From an uncultured Bacteroidia bacterium (GTDB lineage: Bacteria; Bacteroidota; Bacteroidia; Bacteroidales; UBA932): 64,000 nt of DNA. The stretch is taken from NCBI GenBank assembly GCA_902774145.1, contig CACYHC010000001.1:1-64000 (forward strand), given 5' to 3'. The position numbers were made by a program, and so were the translations under genes. Within the stretch, counting starts at the first letter, position 1; every line of letters begins with the position of its first letter. The notes beneath the pieces are model-generated. The model had not been told where the DNA came from. It was given only the letters and a program-made list of their open reading frames with translations, and ran no database searches. Below are positions 24,297 through 32,689 of this stretch, one piece after another.

Positions 24297-25115
24297 ATGA
24301 AAATCCTGCTGACAAACGACGACGGATACCGGGCCAGGGGGCTGGCGGAACTGGTAGAGATGATGAAGCCCTTCGGGGAACTGACGGTCGTGGCGCCGAA
24401 ATATCACCAGTCGGGCATGTCGATGGCGGTGACGATGGGGCTCAAGCCCATCGCCGTAAAAAGGCTTCCGGACCGGGACGGTGTGCGCTGGTGGTATGTG
24501 GACGCAACGCCTTCGAGCTGTGTAAAATACGGTCTTGACGAAGTGTTCACCGACGGACTGCCGGACGTGGTCGTCTGCGGCGTCAACCACGGGTCCAACG
24601 CCGCCTCCGCGTCGATGTATTCGGCGACGGTCGGCGCAGCCCGGGAAGGGGCGCTCGCGGGGGTGCTTTCCATCGCCGTTTCCCTGGACGATTTTTCCCC
24701 GGATGCGGATTTCAGCGGCGTAAGGAAGCTGTTCCCGGACATTTTCCGGAAGCTCACCGAGAACCCCGTCGCCGACAAAAGCATTTTCTACAACATCAAT
24801 TTTCCCAAAGGCGAGGCGCGGGGCATCCGCATCGGCAGCCAGGGGACGGTGCACTGGCTCAAGGAGTTCCGCCCCTACGACTACGACGTCTTCGCGCGGC
24901 TGGGCATCACGCCCCTGGACATGGGCATACTCTGTATGCCGGAGAAGGAAAAGGACGAAACGGTCTATGTCATGGCCGGCGACCTGACCGACGACCTGCG
25001 CAACCCCGCCGACGCCGACCACCGGCAGTTGGAAGCAGGCTTCGTCACCCTTTGTCCGCTGCAGCTCGACGCGACCGCCTACGCGGAAAAAGCCCGGCTC
25101 GAAACACTGTTCTGA
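24297..25115 (+). CDS. surE: 5'/3'-nucleotidase SurE
   Basis: This 272-residue metal-dependent phosphatase removes phosphate from nucleoside monophosphates. The metal site is seen in LLTNDDGYRARGL, with further ligands in CGVNHGSNAA, and YSATVGAAREGAL is the next family motif. The ATG at 24297 is chosen over a TTG at 24288, because the TTG overlaps the predicted promoter. The stop overlaps the lpxB start as TGATG, so the two genes are coupled. Confidence 0.93.
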   Translation: MKILLTNDDGYRARGLAELVEMMKPFGELTVVAPKYHQSGMSMAVTMGLKPIAVKRLPDRDGVRWWYVDATPSSCVKYGLDEVFTDGLPDVVVCGVNHGSNAASASMYSATVGAAREGALAGVLSIAVSLDDFSPDADFSGVRKLFPDIFRKLTENPVADKSIFYNINFPKGEARGIRIGSQGTVHWLKEFRPYDYDVFARLGITPLDMGILCMPEKEKDETVYVMAGDLTDDLRNPADADHRQLEAGFVTLCPLQLDATAYAEKARLETLF

Positions 25116-26308
25116 TGCGCTACTATATCATCGCCGGCGAGGCGTCCGGCGACCTGCACGCCTCCAACCTGATGCGCGGCCTTTACGACGAGGACCCGCA
25201 GGCCAGCATCCGCTTCCGCGGCGGCGACCTGATGAAACAGGTGTACGACGCCCGCGACAAAAGCGGCGACGGCGGCCTTACCGTCCACTACAAACAGGGG
25301 GCGATGATGGGGCTGAGCGAAATTCTCCGCAAGGCGGGGCAACTGGCCCGAAACATCAAGGAATGCAAACGCGACATCGCCGCCTGGAAGCCCGACGCGG
25401 TAATTCTCGTCGACTACCCCGGTTTCAACTTCCCCATCGCGAAATTCGCGCACGAAAAGGGCTTCAAGGTATTCTGGTACATCGCGCCCAAGACCTGGGC
25501 CTCGCGCGAGGGGCGCAACCGTAAACTGCGCCGCGACGTGGACCGGCTCTTCATCGTCTTCCCCTTCGAAATCCCCTATTTCACCCGGGCGAATGTACCT
25601 TTTGTCTATAAGGGCAATCCCCTGCTGGACGCCGTCGGGAACGCCCCGGCCCTGCAGCGCAGCCGCACGGAATTTTTCGCGGAGCACGGGCTGGAAGACC
25701 GGCCGTACATCGCGATGCTGGCGGGATCGCGCAAAGGCGAGATTTCCCGGATGATGCCGGTGCTCTCCCAGGTAGCGGCGCAGCTGAAAACGCTGCCGCA
25801 ATACCGGAATCACCAATTCCTGCTCGCGGGGGCGCCGGCCCGCAGCGAAGCGGATTACCTCCCCTGGACCGGGAAAGGCAGCGGCATCAAGGTCATTTTC
25901 GGCGATACCTACGGCATCTTGAAGCACGCCGATGCGGCCGTCATCAATTCCGGCACCGCATCGCTGGAAGCCGCGCTGATCGGCACGCCGCAGGTGGTCT
26001 GCTGGTCCACTACCCGCTTCAATATGTTTCTTGCGCGCAAGGTGCTCCGTATCCAGGACCGCATCAAATTCATCTCCCTGGCGAACCTCATCCTCGACAA
26101 GGCGGTTTTCACCGAACTGATTCAGGAAGATTTCACGGCGGAAAAGGTCATCGCCGAGCTGGAAAGCCTCGCGCCCGGCAGTGAGCGGGCCGCCGCGATG
26201 AAGGAAGATTACGCCGCCATCCGCGAAGCGCTCGGCTCCGGCGGGGCCTCCCGCGCCGTCGCCGCCTCTATGATAGAATTACTCCGCCAAAATGTTCCAT
26301 GGCATTGA
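25115..26308 (+). CDS. lpxB: Lipid-A-disaccharide synthase
   Basis: This 397-residue GT19 glycosyltransferase joins UDP-diacylglucosamine and lipid X to make the lipid A disaccharide at the inner membrane. Typical segments are YYIIAGEASGDLHASNLM at the N-terminus, VILVDYPGFNFPIAKFA, YYIAPKTWASREGR-like (here FWYIAPKTWASREGR), LLAGSRKGEI (here MLAGSRKGEISRM) and NSGTASLEAALIGTPQVV. The start at 25115 overlaps the surE stop. Pairing of surE with lpxB is common in Bacteroidota. Confidence 0.95.
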   Translation: MRYYIIAGEASGDLHASNLMRGLYDEDPQASIRFRGGDLMKQVYDARDKSGDGGLTVHYKQGAMMGLSEILRKAGQLARNIKECKRDIAAWKPDAVILVDYPGFNFPIAKFAHEKGFKVFWYIAPKTWASREGRNRKLRRDVDRLFIVFPFEIPYFTRANVPFVYKGNPLLDAVGNAPALQRSRTEFFAEHGLEDRPYIAMLAGSRKGEISRMMPVLSQVAAQLKTLPQYRNHQFLLAGAPARSEADYLPWTGKGSGIKVIFGDTYGILKHADAAVINSGTASLEAALIGTPQVVCWSTTRFNMFLARKVLRIQDRIKFISLANLILDKAVFTELIQEDFTAEKVIAELESLAPGSERAAAMKEDYAAIREALGSGGASRAVAASMIELLRQNVPWH

Positions 26309-26333
26309 ACATTTTGGCTAACTATAATATCAA

Positions 26334-26933
26334 ATGAACTTCAAAGACTTTCAATTGGATAAAACCGGCGACGGGCTGCTGCCCGTCATCGTCCAAGATG
26401 CCTGCACCCTGAAGGTGCTGATGCTCGGCTATATGAACGAAGAAGCCTTCGAAAAGACCGCGGCGGAAGGCCGCGTCACCTTCTGGTCCCGCAGCAAGGG
26501 CCGCCTCTGGACCAAGGGCGAGACCAGCGGTAACTTCCTGACGGTAAAGGAAATGTACGCCGACTGCGACGCCGACACCCTGCTCATCAAGGCCATTCCC
26601 GCCGGCCCCACCTGCCATCGCGGAACGACCGCCTGCTTCGACACGCCGGAAGACGAAGGCTTCATCCGCACGCTCGCCCGCGTCATCCGCGGCCGCCACG
26701 AGCAGATGCCCGAAGGCTCCTACACCACCAAACTCTTCGTCAAGGGGGTGAAGGCCATCGCCAAGAAAGTGGGTGAGGAAACGGCCGAGACCGTCATCGA
26801 AGCGGTGGACGGCAAGCGCGACCGCTTCATCTACGAATGCTCGGACCTGCTATACCACCTGCTCGTGCTCTGCGAGCAGATGGATGTCAGCATCGAAGAC
26901 CTGGAAAAAGAACTGGCGCTGCGTCACCGCTAG
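26334..26933 (+). CDS. hisIE: Bifunctional phosphoribosyl-AMP cyclohydrolase / phosphoribosyl-ATP pyrophosphatase
   Basis: This 199-residue protein catalyses the second and third steps of histidine synthesis. The HisI half (residues 1-110) has LMLGYMNEEAFEKT, RVTFWSRSKGRLWTKGETSGN and the zinc ligands in DCDAD and GPTCHRGTTACF. The HisE half (residues 110-199) has the MazG-like KKVGEETAETVIEA and ECSDLLYHLLVL. It is 25 nt after lpxB and is not next to any other his gene in this window. It converges with the RelA/SpoT gene, leaving a 3-nt gap. Confidence 0.95.
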   Translation: MNFKDFQLDKTGDGLLPVIVQDACTLKVLMLGYMNEEAFEKTAAEGRVTFWSRSKGRLWTKGETSGNFLTVKEMYADCDADTLLIKAIPAGPTCHRGTTACFDTPEDEGFIRTLARVIRGRHEQMPEGSYTTKLFVKGVKAIAKKVGEETAETVIEAVDGKRDRFIYECSDLLYHLLVLCEQMDVSIEDLEKELALRHR

Positions 26934-26936
26934 CGG

Positions 26937-28808
26937 CTAGTTTTCCGCATTGAGGTCCTTTACCTCATCTACACCGCGGATGGCGGCGATATCGCTGATG
27001 GTCAGCCGGAACTCCTCGGCGGAATGGACGAAGAAGTGGATGTCGCAGTTGACGATTTGGTCTTCCGTCCGGGTGCACAGTTCCGACATCGAGAGTTTCC
27101 GCCGCTCAACGATACAGTCGATGATGTCGCGAAGCAGATGATAACGGTCGATGGCGATGATGCGGATGCCCGCGGGATACAGCCGCGTCGGATCTTCCGG
27201 AAAATCCATTTCCACGATACTGTCCCCGTTTTCTGACGCCAGGCGGACCGCCTCGGCGCAGTGGCGCGTATGCAGCGTGATTTGCCCCTTGGCGTCCTTG
27301 AAGCCAATGACCTCGTCGCCGGGAAGCGGCTGGCAGAGCGGGCAGCGCGAGAAGAGCGGTTCCCCTTTGTGCTTCAGGTAAGCCGTGATGTGTTTTTTGG
27401 CCTTGTAGGTGGTCACGAACCCCAACCATTCCTTCTGCGGGCAGACGTCGTCCGCCACGCCGATTTCAACGCAGTCGCCGCGGTGGAGTTCCGTCCTGAG
27501 CGGTGAAAGGTTGCCGTTGATGCGCGCATACTTCGCCCGTTCCGCGATATCGGTGTGGATTTCATAGGCGAAATCGAGGGCGGTCGCGCCCTTGGGCAGG
27601 ATGACGCCCTTGCCCTTCGGCGTGTAGGCGATGATATCCTCGTTGTAAAGCGATGAACTCACGCCCTCCATAAAATCCCGGTCCCCGAGGTGCAGGGCCA
27701 TATCCTGCAGGACCGCCTTGAAGCGTTCCAGCCACTCCTCGTTGCGTTCCACGATACAGCCCAGCCGGGCGTTGCGGATCATCCGGTCGGAGGAAATATG
27801 CAGTTCCTCCCATACACCGGCGGGGTTGAGCATCTTGACGTGAAAGCCCTGGTAGCCGTTGTCCTTGGGGTGGTCGATGTAATTGGTAATACTGCCCGGC
27901 CGCTCCTGGAAATGCCCCGAAAGGATTGAATAGATGTACAGGCTGATGTCCTTTTCCGTCCAGGGCGCCTGGGGTACCTCGTAGATGACGCGGATGTAAT
28001 GTTTGAAATCGACGTGGGAGAAATTGGCTTTCTGCTCCTTCATGCTGCGCCAGACGCTGTAGGGTTTGCGGTAGCGCGTTTCCATCCGTACGGCGATGCC
28101 TTTCTCGGCGAGCAGGCGCTTGATTTCTTCCGAAAAGGCGCGCACGGGACCGGCCGTACGCTCCCGGTCCTGCGCCAGCTGGTCTTCCAGAATCGCAAAT
28201 TCACGCGGGCAGCGGTAGCGGAAGGACAGGTTCTCGAGTTCCGACTTGACCGGATACAGGCCCAGGCGGTTGGCCAGCGGCGCGTAGAAGAAGTCCGTCT
28301 CGCCGGCGATTTTCATCTGCTTGTCCGGCCGCATACTGTCCAGCGTGCGCATATTGTGCAGGCGGTCCGACAGTTTCACGAGCAGGGCGCGGATATCGTA
28401 ATGCACCGAATCCAGAATCTGCCGGAAATTGTCCACCTGTTTCGTGTACTGGTATTTTTCCTTTTTGCGCTTGGTCACCGCATCCACGAGGAAGGCCACG
28501 TCGTCGCCGAAACGGGCGCGGATATCCTCGATGGTGTATTCCGTATCCTCCACGACATCATGCAGGAACGCGGCAATCACCGGGTTCGCATCCAGTTCCA
28601 ACTCCGCCGCCACGATATGGGCGACAGCGACGGGATGCACGATATACGGCAGTCCGGACATACGCCGCTGCCCGTCGTGGGCCATCGCCGCAAACCAAAA
28701 GGCATCCTCGATGCGCTTCAAATCCTCCGCGCTCACCCGGGGGCGCATCACGTCGAATACTTCGTGTGCGGATTGCAAAATGCTCTCCTCGACAACAGGT
28801 TTTTCCAT
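26937..28808 (-). CDS. RelA/SpoT-family (p)ppGpp hydrolase with a divergent synthetase region
   Basis: This 623-residue RSH protein has HD, synthetase-like, TGS and ACT-like regions in order. The hydrolase centre looks intact: YIVHPVAVAHIV and FLHDVVEDTEYT (HDxxED). The synthetase region is altered. The usual RFKDYIAxPKxNgYQSLHT reads GSITNYIDHPKDNGYQGFH, and EVQIRTxxMHxxAExG reads ELHISSDRMIRNARLG, with the Arg of QIRT missing. TGS (IIAYTPKGKGVILPKGATALDFAYE) is quoted in part as VILPKGATALDFAYE. The likely role is stringent-response hydrolysis; synthesis is doubtful. The start at 28808 (MEKPV) is preferred over 28820. Confidence 0.85.
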   Translation of the reverse strand: MEKPVVEESILQSAHEVFDVMRPRVSAEDLKRIEDAFWFAAMAHDGQRRMSGLPYIVHPVAVAHIVAAELELDANPVIAAFLHDVVEDTEYTIEDIRARFGDDVAFLVDAVTKRKKEKYQYTKQVDNFRQILDSVHYDIRALLVKLSDRLHNMRTLDSMRPDKQMKIAGETDFFYAPLANRLGLYPVKSELENLSFRYRCPREFAILEDQLAQDRERTAGPVRAFSEEIKRLLAEKGIAVRMETRYRKPYSVWRSMKEQKANFSHVDFKHYIRVIYEVPQAPWTEKDISLYIYSILSGHFQERPGSITNYIDHPKDNGYQGFHVKMLNPAGVWEELHISSDRMIRNARLGCIVERNEEWLERFKAVLQDMALHLGDRDFMEGVSSSLYNEDIIAYTPKGKGVILPKGATALDFAYEIHTDIAERAKYARINGNLSPLRTELHRGDCVEIGVADDVCPQKEWLGFVTTYKAKKHITAYLKHKGEPLFSRCPLCQPLPGDEVIGFKDAKGQITLHTRHCAEAVRLASENGDSIVEMDFPEDPTRLYPAGIRIIAIDRYHLLRDIIDCIVERRKLSMSELCTRTEDQIVNCDIHFFVHSAEEFRLTISDIAAIRGVDEVKDLNAEN

Positions 28809-28859
28809 AGGACTTCTCAAAAGGTTGCGCTAATATCGTAATTTTTCGCAAAAATTGAG

Positions 28860-28867
28860 TATCTTTG
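28860..28867 (+). promoter_or_regulatory. -7 box for the GH2-GDPD / V-ATPase transcription unit
   Basis: TATCTTTG matches the TAnnTTTG consensus exactly and lies 31 nt before the ATG at 28899. No good TTTG is seen at the expected -33 spacing. No other promoter-like box was found before the V-ATPase genes. Confidence 0.6.
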
Positions 28868-28898
28868 TAGGAATTGAAATTAAATTTTTCTTATCAAT

Positions 28899-31532
28899 AT
28901 GTCACGTTCCATCCTTTTTGCCGCAGCGCTAATGTTTGCAATGACAGGCGCTTCCGCCAAATCCACCCCCTGGGCTCCCGCCGGAGAGAACATCAAAACC
29001 CGCTGGGCCGCACAGGTCAATCCCAACGCTCCGCTTCCGGAATATCCGCGTCCGCAGATGGTCCGCAGCGAATGGCTCAACCTCAACGGCCTCTGGAATT
29101 ACGGCATCACCGAACTCGCTTCCGCCGATTTCAGCGTCGAGGGACAGATTCTCGTCCCCTTCGCCGTCGAGTCTTCGCTCTCTGGCGTAGCGCGCAGCGT
29201 CACCGAAACGGACGCCCTCTGGTATGAGCGCACTTTCACCGTCCCTTCCGCGTGGAAGGGCCGCAGGGTGCTGCTCCACTTCGGCGCCGTGGACTGGAAG
29301 GCCGAGGTCTGGGTCAACGGAACGAAGGTCGGCGAACACACGGGCGGCTATGCCCCGTTCTTCTTCGACATCACCGATGTCCTGAAGAAAAGCGGCAAGC
29401 AGACGTTGCGCCTGAAGGTCATCGACGCCACCGACACCTCCTGGCAGCCGCGCGGCAAGCAGTGGATGCTCCCTTCGGGCATCTGGTATACGCCCGTCAC
29501 CGGCATCTGGCAGACCGTCTGGATGGAACCGGTCCAGCCGGCCCACATCGACAATTACTACGCCGTTTCCAACATTGACAAGGGCACGATTGCGCTGAGC
29601 GTCAATGCACAGGGCCTGCAGGGCGAAGACAAGATCAAATCCCGCCTGCTGGCGGAAGGGCAGGTCGTCGCCGAAGGAGAAGGCTCCAATGTGCTGTTCA
29701 AGGTAAAGGAGCCGAAACTCTGGAGCCCCGACAGCCCCTTCCTTTACGACATTGAAATCAGCATCGAGCGCGAAGGCAAGACCGTCGATGCGGTCAAGGG
29801 CTACACCGCCATGCGCAAGATTTCGAAGTACGTCGAGCCGAAGCCCTGGGAATACCGCCGCATCGCGCTCAACAACCAGCCGCTCTTCCAGTTCGGCCCC
29901 CTCGACCAGGGCTGGTGGCCCGACGGTCTCTACACCGCTCCTACCGACGAAGCGCTCCGCTTTGACATCGAGCGCACCAAGGCCTGGGGCTTCAATATGA
30001 TCCGCAAGCACATCAAGGTGGAACCCGCCCGCTGGTATTACTGGTGCGACAAACTGGGCATGATGGTCTGGCAGGACATGCCCTGCTGCGGCGACCACGG
30101 CTGGAAGCGGCGTGAAACCACCCGCAGCGAGGAAATCAAGAAGCAACAGGGCAACATCTGGGCCTGGGATTCCTTCATCGGCGGCACGGACTGTACCCCT
30201 CCGCAGGAGTGGAAAGACAATTACTATAAGGAATGGGGCGAGATTATCGACAACTTCAAGGGCTTCCAGAGCATCGTGGTCTGGATTCCCTTCAACGAGG
30301 CCTGGGGCCAGTTCGATACGCCGGACGTCGTGCGCTTCACCCGCGCCAAGGATCCGACCCGTCTCATCAATCCTTCGTCGGGCGGCAACTTCAGTCTTGA
30401 AGAACTGGGGGACATTCTGGACGTGCACCACTATCCGCAGCCGATGATGAACGCCTTCGAGCGCAAGGTCATCAACGTGCTCGGCGAATTCGGCGGCATC
30501 GGCATGCCGGTCAGCGGACACCTCTGGAAAATCACCGACAAGAACTGGGGCTACGGCGGCGTCAAGCACAGCAAGGAAGAAGTGCTCGACCAGTATGAAG
30601 AATACGCCGACATCCTCAAGCGCTATATCGCCACCGGCTGCTCCGCCGCGGTCTATACGCAGACCACCGACGTCGAGGTGGAGGTGAACGGTATTATGAC
30701 CTATGACCGGGAAGTCATCAAAATGAACGAAGAAAGCCTCTGCGCCGTCAACCAGGGCGTAATTAAGTCGATGAACGCGGAGACCGTCCTGCCGGGCAAT
30801 CCCTTCGGCGGAAAAGTGGCCATTACTGCGCACCGCGGATTCTGGAACTGCGAGGCGGCCGGCTTCAGCGAGAACTCCATCGCCGCCCTCGCCGCGGCAC
30901 AGAAAGCGGGCGTGTGGGGGTCGGAATTCGACGTGCAGCTCACCAAGGACGACGTGGCCATTGTGAACCACAACGACGCGATTGAAGGCATCGCCATCGC
31001 CGATGCGCTGTATGCCGACCTGCTCCCCTACAAACTCCCCAACGGAGAATCCCGTCCCACGCTCGACGCGTATCTTGCCCAGGGGGCCAAAGCGAAGACG
31101 ATGCTGGTGATGGAGCTCAAGCCGCAGCGGAACATCGAGCGCGAAGACATTCTGGTGGACAAGGCGATTGCCGCCCTGCAGGCGAACGGGCTGTTCGACC
31201 CTTCCCGGGTGATGTTCATTTCCTTCAGCTGGCACATCTGCCGCCGGATTGCCGCGCTGGCGCCCCAGTTCTGTAACCAGTTCCTCGAGGGCAATTATGA
31301 CCCGAAGCGGCTACTGGACAACCGCATCAACGGTTTCGACTATGAGTATCCCGTGATTCTCGCCCACAAGGACTGGGTGAAGAAGGCGCACGAGAACGGG
31401 ATGACCGTCAACACTTGGACGGTGGACAAGGCGGAGGATATGAAGGCGGTCGCGGAGGCCGGCGTGGATGTCATCACCACCAATGCGCCGCTGCTTGCAC
31501 GGCAGATTCTCGGAGAAAAAGAATATAAATAA
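28899..31532 (+). CDS. Secreted GH2 glycosidase fused to a glycerophosphodiester phosphodiesterase domain
   Basis: This 877-residue exported protein (signal MSRSILFAAALMFAMTGASA) has two catalytic parts. Residues 40-600 are a glycoside hydrolase family 2 beta-galactosidase-like unit: the sugar-binding fold with VNGTKVGEHTGGYAPFFF, then the barrel with acid/base Glu467 in FNEAWGQF and nucleophile Glu530 in LGEFGG. Residues 640-875 are a GDPD domain: AHRGF with His645, ENSIAA, GSEFDVQLTKDD, VMELKP, and a C-terminal NTWTVDKAEDM. The active-site residues of both halves appear intact. The stop codon lies 1 nt before the first V-ATPase gene. The linkage suggests cleavage of a glycosylated glycerophospho-compound, but the substrate is unknown. 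Confidence 0.88.
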   Translation: MSRSILFAAALMFAMTGASAKSTPWAPAGENIKTRWAAQVNPNAPLPEYPRPQMVRSEWLNLNGLWNYGITELASADFSVEGQILVPFAVESSLSGVARSVTETDALWYERTFTVPSAWKGRRVLLHFGAVDWKAEVWVNGTKVGEHTGGYAPFFFDITDVLKKSGKQTLRLKVIDATDTSWQPRGKQWMLPSGIWYTPVTGIWQTVWMEPVQPAHIDNYYAVSNIDKGTIALSVNAQGLQGEDKIKSRLLAEGQVVAEGEGSNVLFKVKEPKLWSPDSPFLYDIEISIEREGKTVDAVKGYTAMRKISKYVEPKPWEYRRIALNNQPLFQFGPLDQGWWPDGLYTAPTDEALRFDIERTKAWGFNMIRKHIKVEPARWYYWCDKLGMMVWQDMPCCGDHGWKRRETTRSEEIKKQQGNIWAWDSFIGGTDCTPPQEWKDNYYKEWGEIIDNFKGFQSIVVWIPFNEAWGQFDTPDVVRFTRAKDPTRLINPSSGGNFSLEELGDILDVHHYPQPMMNAFERKVINVLGEFGGIGMPVSGHLWKITDKNWGYGGVKHSKEEVLDQYEEYADILKRYIATGCSAAVYTQTTDVEVEVNGIMTYDREVIKMNEESLCAVNQGVIKSMNAETVLPGNPFGGKVAITAHRGFWNCEAAGFSENSIAALAAAQKAGVWGSEFDVQLTKDDVAIVNHNDAIEGIAIADALYADLLPYKLPNGESRPTLDAYLAQGAKAKTMLVMELKPQRNIEREDILVDKAIAALQANGLFDPSRVMFISFSWHICRRIAALAPQFCNQFLEGNYDPKRLLDNRINGFDYEYPVILAHKDWVKKAHENGMTVNTWTVDKAEDMKAVAEAGVDVITTNAPLLARQILGEKEYK

Positions 31533-31533
31533 T

Positions 31534-32139
31534 ATGGACAAACTACAGGAACTGACGGACAAGTTGTATAACGAGGGTCTGTCGAAGGGAAAAGAAGAAG
31601 GGCAGCGGCTGTTGGAAGAGGCGAAGTCGCAGGCGGAGCAAATGGTCGCAGAAGCCCGCGCGCAGGCGGCCGCCCTCGTCGAGGAGGCGAAGAAGAATGC
31701 CGCCGACCTCAAGTCCAAGGCCGAATCCGATATCCGCAGTGCCTCCGCCCAGGCGTTGCAGGCGACCCGCAAAGATATCGAGAACCTGTTGCTGGAGGCT
31801 ACTTGCAAGGCCCCCGCGAAGGCGGAACTCTCCGACGCCGCCCTGTTGAAGGAAGTGATCCTGGAGACGGCGCGGCGCTTCAGCCCGGATGCCCCCTGCG
31901 ACCTTGCGCTCGTGTTGCCGGAGAAGCTCCGCGGCGCGCTGGAAAGCTGGGTCAGCGGCGAGCTCGCCGGGAAACTGAATGGCGGACTCAGCGCGAGCTT
32001 TTCCAAGAAACTGGCGGGCGGTTTTCAAATCGGCCCCGCCGACGGCAGCTGGTATGTGAATTTCTCCGACGAGAGTTTCAGCGCCCTGATTGCCGAATAC
32101 CTGCGTCCGGTCACGAGAAAGCTGCTTTTCGGTGAATAA
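31534..32139 (+). CDS. atpE: V-type ATP synthase subunit E
   Basis: This 201-residue peripheral-stalk subunit has a long charged, Ala-rich coiled coil in residues 10-90 (EEGQRLLEEAKSQAEQMVAEA) and a folded C-terminal head that binds subunit B or A. It is the first gene of the V-ATPase operon. The ATG at 31534 is 1 nt after the stop of the GH2-GDPD gene; the longer open frame to 31468 lies inside that gene. The 3' end overlaps the next gene. Confidence 0.85.
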   Translation: MDKLQELTDKLYNEGLSKGKEEGQRLLEEAKSQAEQMVAEARAQAAALVEEAKKNAADLKSKAESDIRSASAQALQATRKDIENLLLEATCKAPAKAELSDAALLKEVILETARRFSPDAPCDLALVLPEKLRGALESWVSGELAGKLNGGLSASFSKKLAGGFQIGPADGSWYVNFSDESFSALIAEYLRPVTRKLLFGE

Positions 32140-32689
32140 TTACGCCTATATCCTCGCCGCCCTGCCCTCGCCGGACGAGGTGCTTTCGCTTTGCGACGGG
32201 AAAGATGCGCAGCGGGTCCGTTTTGTGATGGACGGCTGCAATCCGGACAAACTCGACGCGGATTTTTATGAAAAGGCGCGCCGCAGCCGCAGCCGTTTTA
32301 TCCGTGCGTATTTCGATTTCGACCGCCGCGTGCGCAATACCAAAGCGCGGTGGCTGGGCGAAACGCTCGGGCTCGACGCGGAAAAGGACTGCATCGTCTT
32401 TGCGGAGGACGAGAATACGCCCTTCGAGCAGGAGGCGCGCGTCCTGGAGATTCTGCGCGGGAGCGACCTGCTTTCCCGCGAAAAGGCGCTGGATACCCTG
32501 ATGTGGGAGAAAGCGACCGAAATTACGCAGCTGGATGTTTTTACCCTGGACCTGGTGCTGGCCTATGTCGTCAAGCAGATGTCGGTGGCCCGCTGGTCCG
32601 GACTCTCCGAAGAAGAGGGACGCAAGTTCCTCCGCAAACTGATGGATGAATTAAGAAATACGAATTTATGGCAACAACAGGAAAAGTGA
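32132..32689 (+). CDS. DUF2764-type protein linked to the V-ATPase
   Basis: This 185-residue helical, soluble protein starts with a GTG at 32132 that overlaps the last three codons of subunit E (NNYAYILAALPSPDEV). It matches the small conserved protein that sits between the E and A genes in Chlamydia- and Bacteroides-type V-ATPase operons (DUF2764 in Bacteroidota). Conserved-looking segments are FYEKARRSRSRFIRAYFDFD and WEKATEITQLDVFTLDLVLAY. I infer that it takes the place of stalk subunit C or an assembly factor. It overlaps subunit A by 22 nt. Confidence 0.75.
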   Translation: MNNYAYILAALPSPDEVLSLCDGKDAQRVRFVMDGCNPDKLDADFYEKARRSRSRFIRAYFDFDRRVRNTKARWLGETLGLDAEKDCIVFAEDENTPFEQEARVLEILRGSDLLSREKALDTLMWEKATEITQLDVFTLDLVLAYVVKQMSVARWSGLSEEEGRKFLRKLMDELRNTNLWQQQEK

